A model generated the notes under the pieces. That model worked only from the letters and a program-made list of their open reading frames with translations. It had not been told where the DNA came from and ran no database searches. 64,000 bases of DNA, taken from positions 393,495 to 457,494 of the forward strand of contig SAQG01000002.1 in NCBI GenBank assembly GCA_004020315.1, in the 5' to 3' direction. Below, piece after piece: positions 1 through 8,381 of this stretch; within the stretch, counting starts at the first letter, position 1; each line of letters starts with the position of its first letter. The position numbers and the translations under genes are program-made. This stretch comes from Mesorhizobium sp. (GTDB taxonomy: Bacteria; Pseudomonadota; Alphaproteobacteria; Rhizobiales; Rhizobiaceae).

Positions 1-1311
1 TTGCGCGCCCTTGGCCGACAAAAGGTCGTAGACCGGCGTGGTCTTGAGCGGCCGCCCGGCAGGTAACTCCTCGTTGGGGAAGCGGATGGAAAAACGCCGC
101 GAATAATTCTCGCGCACCTTGGCGTTGGTGTAGGCCATCGTTGCCCAGTCGCCGTAGCGCGAGACATCCATCGCCCAGATGTCGGCGCCGGGATCGCCCT
201 CGATCATCCAGTTCGACAGCGCCAGGCCAACACCGCCGCCCTGCGAAAAGCCGGCCATGACGCCGCAGGCGACCCAGAAGCCCGGCAGGCCGCGCACCGG
301 CCCGACCAGCGGGTTGCCGTCCGGCGCGAAGGTGAAAGGACCGTTGATGATCTGCTTGATGCCGGTGTTCTGGAAGGCCGGAAAATGCCTGAAGCCGACC
401 TCCAGCGACGGCGCGATGCGGTCGATGTCGGGCTCCAGCAGTTCGTGGCCGAAAGTCCAAGGCGTGGAAAATTCGGACCATGGCTTGTTGGCCTTCTCAT
501 AGGTGCCCATCAGCATGCCGCCGCGCTCCTGGCGCAGATACAGCTCGCCGTCGAAATCGACCGCGTGGATGATCTCCGTGCCGGTCTTCTGGTTCCAGGC
601 GGCGACCTCGGGCATGTCCTCGGTGATCAGGTACATGTGCTCCATGGCCAGCACCGGCAGTTCGAGGCCGACCATGCGGCCGACCTCGCGCGCCCACAGG
701 CCGCCGGCGTTGACGACATGCTCGGCCACCACCTCACCCTTGTTGGTGATGACGCGCCACAGCCCGTCGGCGCGGCGCACGATATCCTCGACCTTGGTGA
801 AGCGCTCAACCTCGGCGCCAAGTTTTCTGGCCGCCTTGGCATAGGCGTGGGTGACGCCGGACGGGTCGAGATGACCGTCCTCCTTGTTGCGCACCGCGCC
901 GACAAACTGCTTCGGGTCGAGCAGCGGCATCAGTTCGGCCGCTTCATCAGGCGAAATCTCCTCGAGATCGATGCCGAGATAGCGGCCCTTGGCGACGACG
1001 CCGCGCAACCAGTCGAGCCGCGCCTCGGTCGCCGCCAAAAGCACGCCGCCGGTCAGATGCACGCCGGTCGCCTGGCCGGACAGCTCCTCGATCTCCTTGT
1101 AGAGCGAGATCGTGTATTTCTGCAGCTTGGCGACGTTGGGATCGCCATTGATCGTGTGCATGCCGCCGGCCGCGTGCCAGGTCGAACCGGAGGTCAGCTC
1201 GTCGCGCTCCAAAAGCACGAGGTCGGTCCAGCCGTGACGGGCCAGATGGAACAGCACGGAACAGCCGACGACGCCTCCGCCAATGACCACGACCTTTGCA
1301 TGCGATTTCAT
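1..1311 (-). CDS. FAD-dependent oxidoreductase, dimethylglycine/sarcosine dehydrogenase family (C-terminus off the window)
   Basis: Reading the minus strand from an ATG at 1311 gives an open frame to the window edge (437 codons). It begins with a Rossmann dinucleotide-binding motif (VVVIGGGVVGCSVLFHLA), followed by the STWHAAGG segment typical of DMGDH-like DAO-family flavoenzymes and, further on, FDGELYLRQERGG and NPLVGPVRGLPGFWVACG. Family members oxidise N-methyl groups of dimethylglycine, sarcosine or related amines, and many carry a C-terminal GcvT (aminomethyltransferase) domain that would lie outside this window. The gene follows the MttB-like methyltransferase by 81 bases on the same strand, which suggests a joint role in breakdown of a methylated amine or betaine. 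The exact substrate cannot be read from sequence. Confidence 0.85.
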   Translation of the reverse strand, partial: MKSHAKVVVIGGGVVGCSVLFHLARHGWTDLVLLERDELTSGSTWHAAGGMHTINGDPNVAKLQKYTISLYKEIEELSGQATGVHLTGGVLLAATEARLDWLRGVVAKGRYLGIDLEEISPDEAAELMPLLDPKQFVGAVRNKEDGHLDPSGVTHAYAKAARKLGAEVERFTKVEDIVRRADGLWRVITNKGEVVAEHVVNAGGLWAREVGRMVGLELPVLAMEHMYLITEDMPEVAAWNQKTGTEIIHAVDFDGELYLRQERGGMLMGTYEKANKPWSEFSTPWTFGHELLEPDIDRIAPSLEVGFRHFPAFQNTGIKQIINGPFTFAPDGNPLVGPVRGLPGFWVACGVMAGFSQGGGVGLALSNWMIEGDPGADIWAMDVSRYGDWATMAYTNAKVRENYSRRFSIRFPNEELPAGRPLKTTPVYDLLSAKGAQ

Positions 1312-1392
1312 GGGTTTTCTCGTTATTTCAGTGAGTTGGACGGGTGACGTGAATCGGAATGACAGGAGTTGAGCGGACCGATACCAAAGATA

Positions 1393-2943
1393 TCACGGCT
1401 CGCCCTGCCCGATCGCTTCCTTGCGTCTGGCCACATACGCCTCCAGCGCCTCGCGTACGGAAATATCGATCGTCGGCTCGAGATAGTCTCCCAGCGCTTT
1501 CTTCCACAGCCGCGTCGCCCGCGCCGTGGTGTCCAGCCCGCCGGCCTCCTGCCAGGCCTCGTAGTTCTGCCAGTTGGAGAGCATCGGCTGGTAGAAGGCG
1601 GTGGCATAGCGCTCCAGCGTGTGCGGCTCGCCGAAGAAATGGCCGCCGGTCGGCACCGCACCCAGCGCCTCGACGGCGAGTTCCGCCTCGTTGACTTCGA
1701 TTGGGCGCAAAAACTCCATCATGTGCTGGATCATCTCGACGTCGATGATGAACTTTTCGAACGATGCGGTCAGCCCGCCTTCCTGCCAGCCGGCAGCGTG
1801 GTAGACGAGATTGCCGTGGCCGAGCACCGCGCCCCACAGCGCCATCAGCGTCTCATAGGCGCCCTGCGCGTCGGCGGCGTTGGAGGCCGAGCCCGGCGTC
1901 GTCCGGTAGGGCAGTCCATAGCGCCTCGCCAGCTGCCCGGAGGCGATGTTGGCCTTGGTATTCTCCGGCGTGCCGAAGGCCGGCGCACCGGACTTCATGT
2001 CGACATTGGAGGTGAAGGCGCCATACATGACCGGGGCCCCGGGGCGGACAAGCTGCGTCAGCACCACCCCGAACAGCGCCTCGGCGTTCTGCTGGGCGAG
2101 CGCGCCGGCTAGCGTCACCGGGCTCATCGCCCCCATCAGCGTGAACGGCGTCACCGCCACCGATTGGCCGAACTCGGCCATGGTCATCAGCCCTTCGGCC
2201 ATCATCTCGTCGAAGCGCCGCGGCGAGTTGACCGAGATGATGGTGGTGACCCCGGGATCGTCGCGCATCTCATCAAGCGCCAGCCCTCGCGAAATCGCCA
2301 TCATTTCGATGCCGTCGAGCGCCCTGCCGCGGCCGATCGCCGAGACGTGAAAACTTTTGTCGGTCAGCGTCAGATTGGCGAAGTAGGTGTCGAGATGGCG
2401 TGAATTGGCCGGCAGTTCCACCGGCGCGCAGACCTGGTTGCCCAGCATGTGGACGCAGTTGAAATGCTGCGCCAGCCGGGTGAGATCGCAATAGTCGCGC
2501 AAATTGCCGGCGCGGCGGCCGCGTTCCATGTCGTGCACATTGGGCGGCCCGGCGACCAGGGTGAAGTTGATGGTGTTGCCGCCGAGATGGACGGCACGGG
2601 CCGGATTGCGCGGCGTCAGCGCGTAGCTGGACCGCGTCGTCTTCAGTGCCTCGTCGACCATGCCGCGGTCGACACGGACAGTCATCGACGCATGATCGAC
2701 CGTAGCCCCCGCCCTTTCGAACAGCGAAAGCGCCCGCGGGCTCATCACCTCGATGCCGAAATTCTCCAGAATATGCATCGACGCCTGGTGGATCGCCTCG
2801 ATCTGGTCGGCCGAGAGCATCGCCATTGGCGGGTAGGGATTTGTCACGCGGCGCAACGGCAGTTGCGGAATGGCGGCCGGTCCCCTGTTGCTGGTTCGCT
2901 CGGCGCCGCGCTTGCGTCTCGGTTCGTTCATGCGGCGCATCAA
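1393..2943 (-). CDS. MttB-family (non-pyrrolysine) trimethylamine/betaine methyltransferase-like protein
   Basis: A 516-residue protein of the trimethylamine methyltransferase MttB superfamily. Visible family segments are NFTLVAGPPNVHDMERGRR, VCAPVELPANSRHLDTY and GTPENTKANIASGQLARRYG. The frame is uninterrupted, with no in-frame TAG, so this is the non-pyrrolysine branch, whose characterised members (for example glycine betaine methyltransferase MtgB) transfer a methyl group from a quaternary amine to a corrinoid protein. No corrinoid-binding protein gene is visible nearby. The start is uncertain: ATG triplets lie at 2943, 2940 and 2931, and the N-terminal 25 residues are basic and low-complexity. 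It lies upstream of the FAD oxidoreductase in a likely two-gene operon; the substrate is inferred only as a methylated amine. Confidence 0.85.
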   Translation of the reverse strand: MMRRMNEPRRKRGAERTSNRGPAAIPQLPLRRVTNPYPPMAMLSADQIEAIHQASMHILENFGIEVMSPRALSLFERAGATVDHASMTVRVDRGMVDEALKTTRSSYALTPRNPARAVHLGGNTINFTLVAGPPNVHDMERGRRAGNLRDYCDLTRLAQHFNCVHMLGNQVCAPVELPANSRHLDTYFANLTLTDKSFHVSAIGRGRALDGIEMMAISRGLALDEMRDDPGVTTIISVNSPRRFDEMMAEGLMTMAEFGQSVAVTPFTLMGAMSPVTLAGALAQQNAEALFGVVLTQLVRPGAPVMYGAFTSNVDMKSGAPAFGTPENTKANIASGQLARRYGLPYRTTPGSASNAADAQGAYETLMALWGAVLGHGNLVYHAAGWQEGGLTASFEKFIIDVEMIQHMMEFLRPIEVNEAELAVEALGAVPTGGHFFGEPHTLERYATAFYQPMLSNWQNYEAWQEAGGLDTTARATRLWKKALGDYLEPTIDISVREALEAYVARRKEAIGQGEP

Positions 2944-3149
2944 AGCGCCGGCACGACGATCGGGCTGTCAAAAATCCGCCACCTGCGGGCGTGATTTTAG
3001 CCAAGGCGGCATTTTAGAGATTTCATGCCGATAAAAGCGACAGAAAACGTCGGAATATCTATCCTCGCTTTACCCGGACCAAAGCGGCCGATGGGCCGTT
3101 AAGGAACGCAGCAAGATTCCTTTTATGTTTTCGGCCTAATCCTCTTCCG

Positions 3150-3740
3150 ATGGGCAGGTCGAGTTTTAGTAAAATTGTAGCTGTTAGCATGTTGCTGGCG
3201 CTGTCGGCTTGCGCGACGCCACCACGCCATATCAACAATGTTTGCGCCGTCTTCGACCAGAATGACGGTTGGTTCGATAACTGGCAGGCGGCCGCCGAAC
3301 GCGCCGAACAGAAGCACGGCGTGCCGGTTCCAGTGCTGATGGCGACGGTGCGCAAGGAATCCGGCTTCAAGAGCAATGCCAGGCCGCCGCGCACCAAGCT
3401 TCTCGGCTTCATTCCCTGGAAACGTGTCTCCAGCGCCACCGGCTTCTCGCAGGCGCTCGACGGCACCTGGGCGCAGTATCAAAGCGAGACCGGGCGCTGG
3501 GCGGCGCGCCGCACCAGCTTCGCCGATGCCGTCGATTTCGTCGGCTGGTATCATTCCAAGACGTCAGACACGCTCGGCGTCGCCCGCAACGACACCTACA
3601 ATCTCTATCTGGCCTATTATCTCGGCTGGACAGCCTATGGCCGCGGCAACCGCGGCGATGCCGGCGTGCAACGCTATGCGCGGGCCACCGAGCAGATGGC
3701 TCGGGACTACGCCGCGCAGCTACGCCAATGCGCGCGTTGA
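3150..3740 (+). CDS. Lipoprotein with transglycosylase SLT domain
   Basis: A 196-residue protein with a lipoprotein signal peptide (lipobox LSAC, Cys21) followed by a lysozyme-like soluble lytic transglycosylase fold. The motif ATVRKESGFK supplies the expected catalytic glutamate, and GFSQALDGTWAQYQ matches the second conserved SLT motif (usually GLMQ). It probably cleaves peptidoglycan glycan strands at the inner face of the outer membrane. It is transcribed alone, divergently from the MttB-like gene and convergently with the ABC ATPase gene that ends 13 bases downstream. The first ATG gives a complete signal peptide; its ribosome-binding site is weak. The function assignment is by domain only. 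Confidence 0.85.
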   Translation: MGRSSFSKIVAVSMLLALSACATPPRHINNVCAVFDQNDGWFDNWQAAAERAEQKHGVPVPVLMATVRKESGFKSNARPPRTKLLGFIPWKRVSSATGFSQALDGTWAQYQSETGRWAARRTSFADAVDFVGWYHSKTSDTLGVARNDTYNLYLAYYLGWTAYGRGNRGDAGVQRYARATEQMARDYAAQLRQCAR

Positions 3741-3753
3741 TGGCGCCACGGAT

Positions 3754-5958
3754 CTAGCCTTCCGTCAGCTTCGGCCTTTTGCCGCGCGGACGCTTGGGCG
3801 GAGCGCCGGCAAAGCCCGGACCGACGCCCTGCGGCGCGTCGTCCGGCACCCCTTCATGGGCGGCATGCTGCTTGTCGAACTTGATCACCGGCTCCATTTT
3901 CGCCAGCACATCGTCGGCAAGCCAGCACAGGCTCATATGGCCGTCGCCGAGATGCTTGACCGGCGGCACCTGCGTCTCACAAAGATTGTCAGGCACCAGT
4001 TTCTTGTAGCCGCAGCGGGTCTGGAACGGACAGCCGGTCGGCGGATTCATCGCCGACGGGATGTCACCTTCCAGCACGATGTGCTTCTTGATCACGCTGG
4101 TATCGGCGATCGGGATCGCCGATAGCAGCGCCTCGGTATAGGGATGATAGGGCGGCGAAAAGATCTGGTCGGTCGTGCCCTGCTCGACGATATAGCCGAG
4201 ATACATGACGACGACGCGGTCGGCGATGTAGCGCACCACCGACAGGTCGTGGCTGATGAACAGCATCGTCGTCTTGTTCTTGCGCTGGATGTCCATCAGG
4301 AGCTCAGTCACCGCCGCCTGCACCGACACGTCGAGCGCCGAGACCGGCTCGTCGGCCACCACCACCTTGGCGTCGCCGGCAAAAGCCCGCGCGACGCCGA
4401 TGCGCTGTTTCTGGCCGCCTGAAAGCTGGCGCGGCTTGCGGGTCTCGAACGCCCGCGGCAGCTTCACCAGGTCGAGCAGCTCGAGCATGCGCTGGCGGCG
4501 ATCGGCGACGGTATTGCCGACATTGAACTTTTCCAGCGTGCGGATGATCTGCGAGCCAACCGAGTGGCTGGGATTGAGCGTGTCAAACGGATTCTGGAAC
4601 ACCATCTGGATCGACGACACCGTCTCGACGCTGCGCTTCTCGACGCCGGTCGACTCGATCCGCTGGTTGCCGAGGGTCACGCTGCCCGAGGTTGCCGTCT
4701 CCAACCCGAGCAGCACCTTGGCCAGTGTCGATTTCCCGCAACCGGACTCGCCGACGATGGCGACGGTCTCGGATTCGCGTGCCATGAAGGAGATCGTCTC
4801 GTTGGCCTTGACGACGCGGCCCTCGCTCGAGCCGAACACCTCGCTGCCGCCGACCTTGTAGTACTTCCTGAGGTCCTCGATCTTGAGCACCGGTGCGCCG
4901 GGCTCGACGCGCTCGTTGACCTTCTTGGCGCCGGGCGGCAGCGCCTCCCAGTCGATCTCGTTGAAGCGCACACAGCGCGAAAAATGGCCTTCATGGCCGT
5001 CGACCGCGATCATCGGGATTTCGGCGGCGTTGCAGACGCCCTCGACGAAATGGTGGCAGCGGGGGCCGAAATTGCAGCCCTTCGGCCGCTCGTGCGGCAG
5101 CGGCAATTGCCCGGGGATTGAGATCAGAGGCCGCGAATTCTTGTCGGCGCCGGGCAGCGGGATCGAGCGGAACAAGCCTTGCGTATAGGGATGGCGCATC
5201 CGGTCGAAGACGTCCTTGATCTTGCCTGTCTCCACCGCTTCGCCCGAATACATTACCGTGATGCGGTCGCAGGTTTCCAGGATCAGGCCGAGATTGTGCG
5301 ACACGAAGATCATCGAGGTGCCGAACTTCTCGCCGAGCCCTTTGACCAGGTCGACGATGCCGGCTTCCACCGTCACGTCGAGCGCCGTCGTCGGTTCGTC
5401 GAGCAGGAGCAGCGCCGGCTTCGACAGCAGCGCCATGGCGATGACGATACGCTGTTGCTGGCCACCCGAAAGCTGGTGCGGAAAGGAGCGCATCATGCGC
5501 TCTGGATCGGGCAGCCTGACCGAGCGCACCATTTCCAGCGCGCGTCTATAGGCCTCGTCCTTCGACACCTTGTCGTGGATCAGCGGCACTTCCATCAGTT
5601 GCTGGCCGACTTTCATCGCCGGGTTCAGGCTGGCCATCGGCTCCTGGTAGATCATCGCGATCTTGTTGCCGCGGATGGCGCGCAGTTCCTCGTCGGACAG
5701 CTCGCCCATGTCCTTGCCCTGGAACTTTATCCGGCCGCCGACGATCTTTCCGATGTTGGAGAGGTCGCGCATGATGCCGAGCGACACGGTCGACTTGCCG
5801 CAGCCGGATTCGCCGACTATGCCCATCGCTTCGCCAGGCATCACCGTGCAGGAGAAGTCCATCACGGCCGGTATCTCACCCTTGCGGGTGAAGAAGGAGA
5901 TCGACAGGTTCTCGATCTCGATGATCGGCTCGGCGGGATTTCGAACTGCCTCATTCAT
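3754..5958 (-). CDS. Peptide-type ABC transporter, fused double ATP-binding protein (DppD-DppF-like)
   Basis: About 734 residues with two complete nucleotide-binding domains. The first has Walker A GESGCGKST (residues 49-57), signature LSGGQQQRI and Walker B LLLLDEPTT; the second repeats GESGCGKST, LSGGQKQRI and VVVADEPVS. Each is followed by the cysteine-containing oligopeptide-transporter C-terminal region (CNFGPRCHH, and CPFQTRCG). It energises import through the two permeases encoded upstream. An upstream in-frame ATG at 5985 exists, but the ATG at 5958 has a GGAG six bases ahead and is preferred. It is the last gene of the importer operon. Fused ATPases of this type serve di/oligopeptide, glutathione or amine-compound importers; the substrate is unknown. 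Confidence 0.92.
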   Translation of the reverse strand: MNEAVRNPAEPIIEIENLSISFFTRKGEIPAVMDFSCTVMPGEAMGIVGESGCGKSTVSLGIMRDLSNIGKIVGGRIKFQGKDMGELSDEELRAIRGNKIAMIYQEPMASLNPAMKVGQQLMEVPLIHDKVSKDEAYRRALEMVRSVRLPDPERMMRSFPHQLSGGQQQRIVIAMALLSKPALLLLDEPTTALDVTVEAGIVDLVKGLGEKFGTSMIFVSHNLGLILETCDRITVMYSGEAVETGKIKDVFDRMRHPYTQGLFRSIPLPGADKNSRPLISIPGQLPLPHERPKGCNFGPRCHHFVEGVCNAAEIPMIAVDGHEGHFSRCVRFNEIDWEALPPGAKKVNERVEPGAPVLKIEDLRKYYKVGGSEVFGSSEGRVVKANETISFMARESETVAIVGESGCGKSTLAKVLLGLETATSGSVTLGNQRIESTGVEKRSVETVSSIQMVFQNPFDTLNPSHSVGSQIIRTLEKFNVGNTVADRRQRMLELLDLVKLPRAFETRKPRQLSGGQKQRIGVARAFAGDAKVVVADEPVSALDVSVQAAVTELLMDIQRKNKTTMLFISHDLSVVRYIADRVVVMYLGYIVEQGTTDQIFSPPYHPYTEALLSAIPIADTSVIKKHIVLEGDIPSAMNPPTGCPFQTRCGYKKLVPDNLCETQVPPVKHLGDGHMSLCWLADDVLAKMEPVIKFDKQHAAHEGVPDDAPQGVGPGFAGAPPKRPRGKRPKLTEG

Positions 5959-6010
5959 GGGTCGCTCCAATCCTTGTTCTTTCAAGCATATCGCGTCGAG
6001 AACCCGTCCA

Positions 6011-7168
6011 TCAATCTTTCATCGATTGTTCACGCAGCGAGTCGGCCAGGAGGTTAAGGCCCAGCACGAACGACATCAGCGCGATCGTCGGCGGCAGCGC
6101 CGGATGGATGAAGGAGCGCAGCAGCCGGCTGGCATCCTTGATCGCGGTGCCCCAGTCCGGGCTTTCGGGCGCCAGCCCCAGGCCGAAATAGCCGAGCGTG
6201 CCGAGCAGGATCGTGGTGTAGCCGATACGCAGGCAGGCGTCGACGATCAGCGGCCCGCGCGCATTGGGAAGTATCTCCCACAGCATGATGTACCAGGGCG
6301 ATTCACCGCGCGTCTGCGCCGCCGCCACATAGTCGCGCGTTTTGATGTCCATGACCAGGCCGCGCACGATGCGGAACACGCCAGGGCTGGAGGCGAACAC
6401 CACCGCCACGAAGATGTTGAGCTGGTTGGGGTCGATATGGATGATCCTGAACGGGTCGGCATCGAAGACCAGCCCGGCATAGACCCAGCCGCCAATGATC
6501 AGCGTCAGTCCCAGGAGAATGTAAAGGCGGTCGGGCCGCTTCTTATAGCGCGTCCAGAACAGCACGCTGAAGAAGATGATCGGAAACAGGAAGAACAGGC
6601 CGGCCATCGCATAGGGAATCGGCGTCTCCATGATGCCTGGCGTCACCAAGAGGTAGAACAGGAGGATCACCGGGAAGGCGAGCACCAGGTTGGCGAGGAA
6701 GGACAGCACCGTATCGATCCTGCCGCCATAGTAGCCGGCCGGCAGGCCAAGCGTGATGCCGACCATCAGCGCGAAACCGGTCGCCGCCGGCGCGATGATC
6801 AGCACGATCTGGCTGCCATAGACCATACGGCTGAACACGTCGCGGGCAAGCTTGTCGCCGCCGAACAGGTAGACAAGTCCCGATTGCGGCTCGATCGCGC
6901 CCGGGAGTGCATCCTTCATGATCGGGATCTGGACAAGCGGATTGAAGGGCGAGATGGTCGACGCGAAGATCGCCGTGAACAGCCAGAACAGGCAGATGCC
7001 GACGCCGACGATGCCGACGCTGCTGTCGAAGAGCTGACCGTAGAGGCCAAGCCTCTTCTTGTAGGCAAAGCTCGCCCCCATCACCAGGACGAGAGCGATC
7101 CAGACCGGCCAGAAACGCGCAAGCACGCCAAGCACCACATTGAAGGCGCCGATATATTCAAGCTGCAT
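6011..7168 (-). CDS. Peptide-type ABC transporter permease (DppC-like) with an inserted hydrophobic segment
   Basis: A 385-residue inner-membrane permease of the BPD_transp_1 family. The C-terminal part holds the EAA-loop (YVAAAQTRGESPWYIMLWEI, contacting the ATPase) and the usual DppC ending. It is longer than the roughly 280-300 residues of standard DppC: there is an additional N-terminal membrane helix and, in the middle, an extra hydrophobic stretch of about 70 residues (from about MAGLFFLFPIIFF to GWVYAGLVF) before the EAA-loop. The start ATG at 7168 has a GAGGA about eight bases upstream. The stop of the upstream permease gene lies 12 bases away, so the two are co-transcribed. Confidence 0.9.
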   Translation of the reverse strand: MQLEYIGAFNVVLGVLARFWPVWIALVLVMGASFAYKKRLGLYGQLFDSSVGIVGVGICLFWLFTAIFASTISPFNPLVQIPIMKDALPGAIEPQSGLVYLFGGDKLARDVFSRMVYGSQIVLIIAPAATGFALMVGITLGLPAGYYGGRIDTVLSFLANLVLAFPVILLFYLLVTPGIMETPIPYAMAGLFFLFPIIFFSVLFWTRYKKRPDRLYILLGLTLIIGGWVYAGLVFDADPFRIIHIDPNQLNIFVAVVFASSPGVFRIVRGLVMDIKTRDYVAAAQTRGESPWYIMLWEILPNARGPLIVDACLRIGYTTILLGTLGYFGLGLAPESPDWGTAIKDASRLLRSFIHPALPPTIALMSFVLGLNLLADSLREQSMKD

Positions 7169-7180
7169 CCGCCCGATCCT

Positions 7181-8215
7181 CTATTGAACTCTGATACGCG
7201 GATTGAGAAACGCGTAGCCGACATCGGAAATGAGCTGCGTTATCAGGACGATGAACACCGAGACCAGGGAGCAGCCGAGCAAAAGATCGATATCGTTGTT
7301 GCCGGCCGCCTCGACCAGCGTGTAGCCAAAGCCCTGATAGCGGAACATCACCTCGACGATGACGACGCCGGTGAGCAGCCAGGGAAATTGCAGCATGATG
7401 ACGGTGAACGGCGCGATCAGCGCGTTGCGCAGCGCATGCTTGACCACAACGCTGCCGAAGGAGAGGCCCTTCAATCGCGCGGTGCGGATATATTGCTGCG
7501 TCATCACCTCGACCATCGAGGCGCGGGTCATGCGGGCGATATAGCCGATGCCGTAGATCGCCAGCGTCATCACAGGCAGCGTGAAGTTGTAGAAGGTGAT
7601 GCCCCGGCTGGCCGAAGCCGCCGAACCATTCAGCACGCCGAGCCATGAGGCGAAGATGACGGTAAAAATGACGCCCGACACATATTCAGGCGTCGCCGTC
7701 GAGGCGATCGAGGCGACCGACAATGTCCGGTCGGTTCGCGAGCCCTCGCGCATGCCGGCGAGGATGCCGATCAGAAGCGAGATCGGCACCATCACCACAA
7801 GCACCCAGAACATCAGGATGCCGGTGGCGCCGAGCGCCGGGAAAAGCTTCGACGCGACCGTCGTCTTGAACTTGGTCGAGCAGCCGAAGTCACCCTGCAG
7901 CACGCCGGAGAACGTCGGCTCGACAGGATCGTTGCAGAAGGAAAAACGTCGCGCGGGTTTGCCCGTTGCCGGGTCTGTGACCGGCTGTTTGGGCACGATA
8001 CCCAGCCATTGGCCATAACGGGAGAAGAAATTCTGGCGATAGCCATGATTGACCAGCCAGCTTTCGAGCTGCTCGGCCGAGGTGTGCATTTCAGTCTGAC
8101 TGATCGCCAGCTTTTTCAGATTGGGATCGAGATTGATCAGGAAGAACACGACCATCGTCAGGCACAGCATCGTCAATGCCATGGTGCCGAGGCGTCGAAG
8201 GATGAAGGAAAGCAT
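7181..8215 (-). CDS. Peptide-type ABC transporter permease (DppB-like)
   Basis: A 344-residue inner-membrane permease. The N-terminus (FILRRLGTMALTMLCLTMVVFFLINLDP) is the conserved first helix of the DppB/GsiC type, followed by a periplasmic loop of about 100 residues and the transmembrane core. The EAA-like loop is visible as YIRTARLKGLSFGSVVVKHA. It forms the translocation pore with the DppC-like partner encoded 12 bases downstream. A 166-base gap with a strong stem-loop separates it from the upstream binding-protein gene. Confidence 0.92.
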   Translation of the reverse strand: MLSFILRRLGTMALTMLCLTMVVFFLINLDPNLKKLAISQTEMHTSAEQLESWLVNHGYRQNFFSRYGQWLGIVPKQPVTDPATGKPARRFSFCNDPVEPTFSGVLQGDFGCSTKFKTTVASKLFPALGATGILMFWVLVVMVPISLLIGILAGMREGSRTDRTLSVASIASTATPEYVSGVIFTVIFASWLGVLNGSAASASRGITFYNFTLPVMTLAIYGIGYIARMTRASMVEVMTQQYIRTARLKGLSFGSVVVKHALRNALIAPFTVIMLQFPWLLTGVVIVEVMFRYQGFGYTLVEAAGNNDIDLLLGCSLVSVFIVLITQLISDVGYAFLNPRIRVQ

Positions 8216-8336
8216 GGCGGCCCCCTGCCGATCGGGTTGGGGTCAGGTGCTGTCAACCCTTGATTTGTCGCATGAGCCGGCCTGAAAAGTCAGCACCTTT
8301 TTGCGCTGATCCCACATTTGGATCATGTTCGAAACA

Positions 8337-8363
8337 GGAGGGAGGGAACAACGCCCTCCCTCC
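8337..8363 (-). terminator. Intercistronic stem-loop between binding-protein and permease genes
   Basis: A perfect 10-bp stem (GGAGGGAGGG at 8337-8346, CCCTCCCTCC at 8354-8363) closes a 7-base loop, 19 bases after the binding-protein stop on the minus strand. A long T tract is absent, so it may be a partial terminator or an mRNA-stabilising hairpin that sets binding-protein expression above that of the permeases. This is a common arrangement after periplasmic binding-protein genes. Confidence 0.6.
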
Positions 8364-8381
8364 CCTTTGGCTTCGATCCGA

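Noticed and set aside
3005..3149. Possible small structured RNA upstream of the lipoprotein gene
   Set aside because: Only short GGCC/GGCC complementarity is visible, with no match to 4.5S RNA, 6S RNA or a known riboswitch.
5663..7648. A 661-codon plus-strand frame across the permease genes
   Set aside because: It is composed of His/Asp/Arg/Gln-rich shadow sequence opposite recognised genes.
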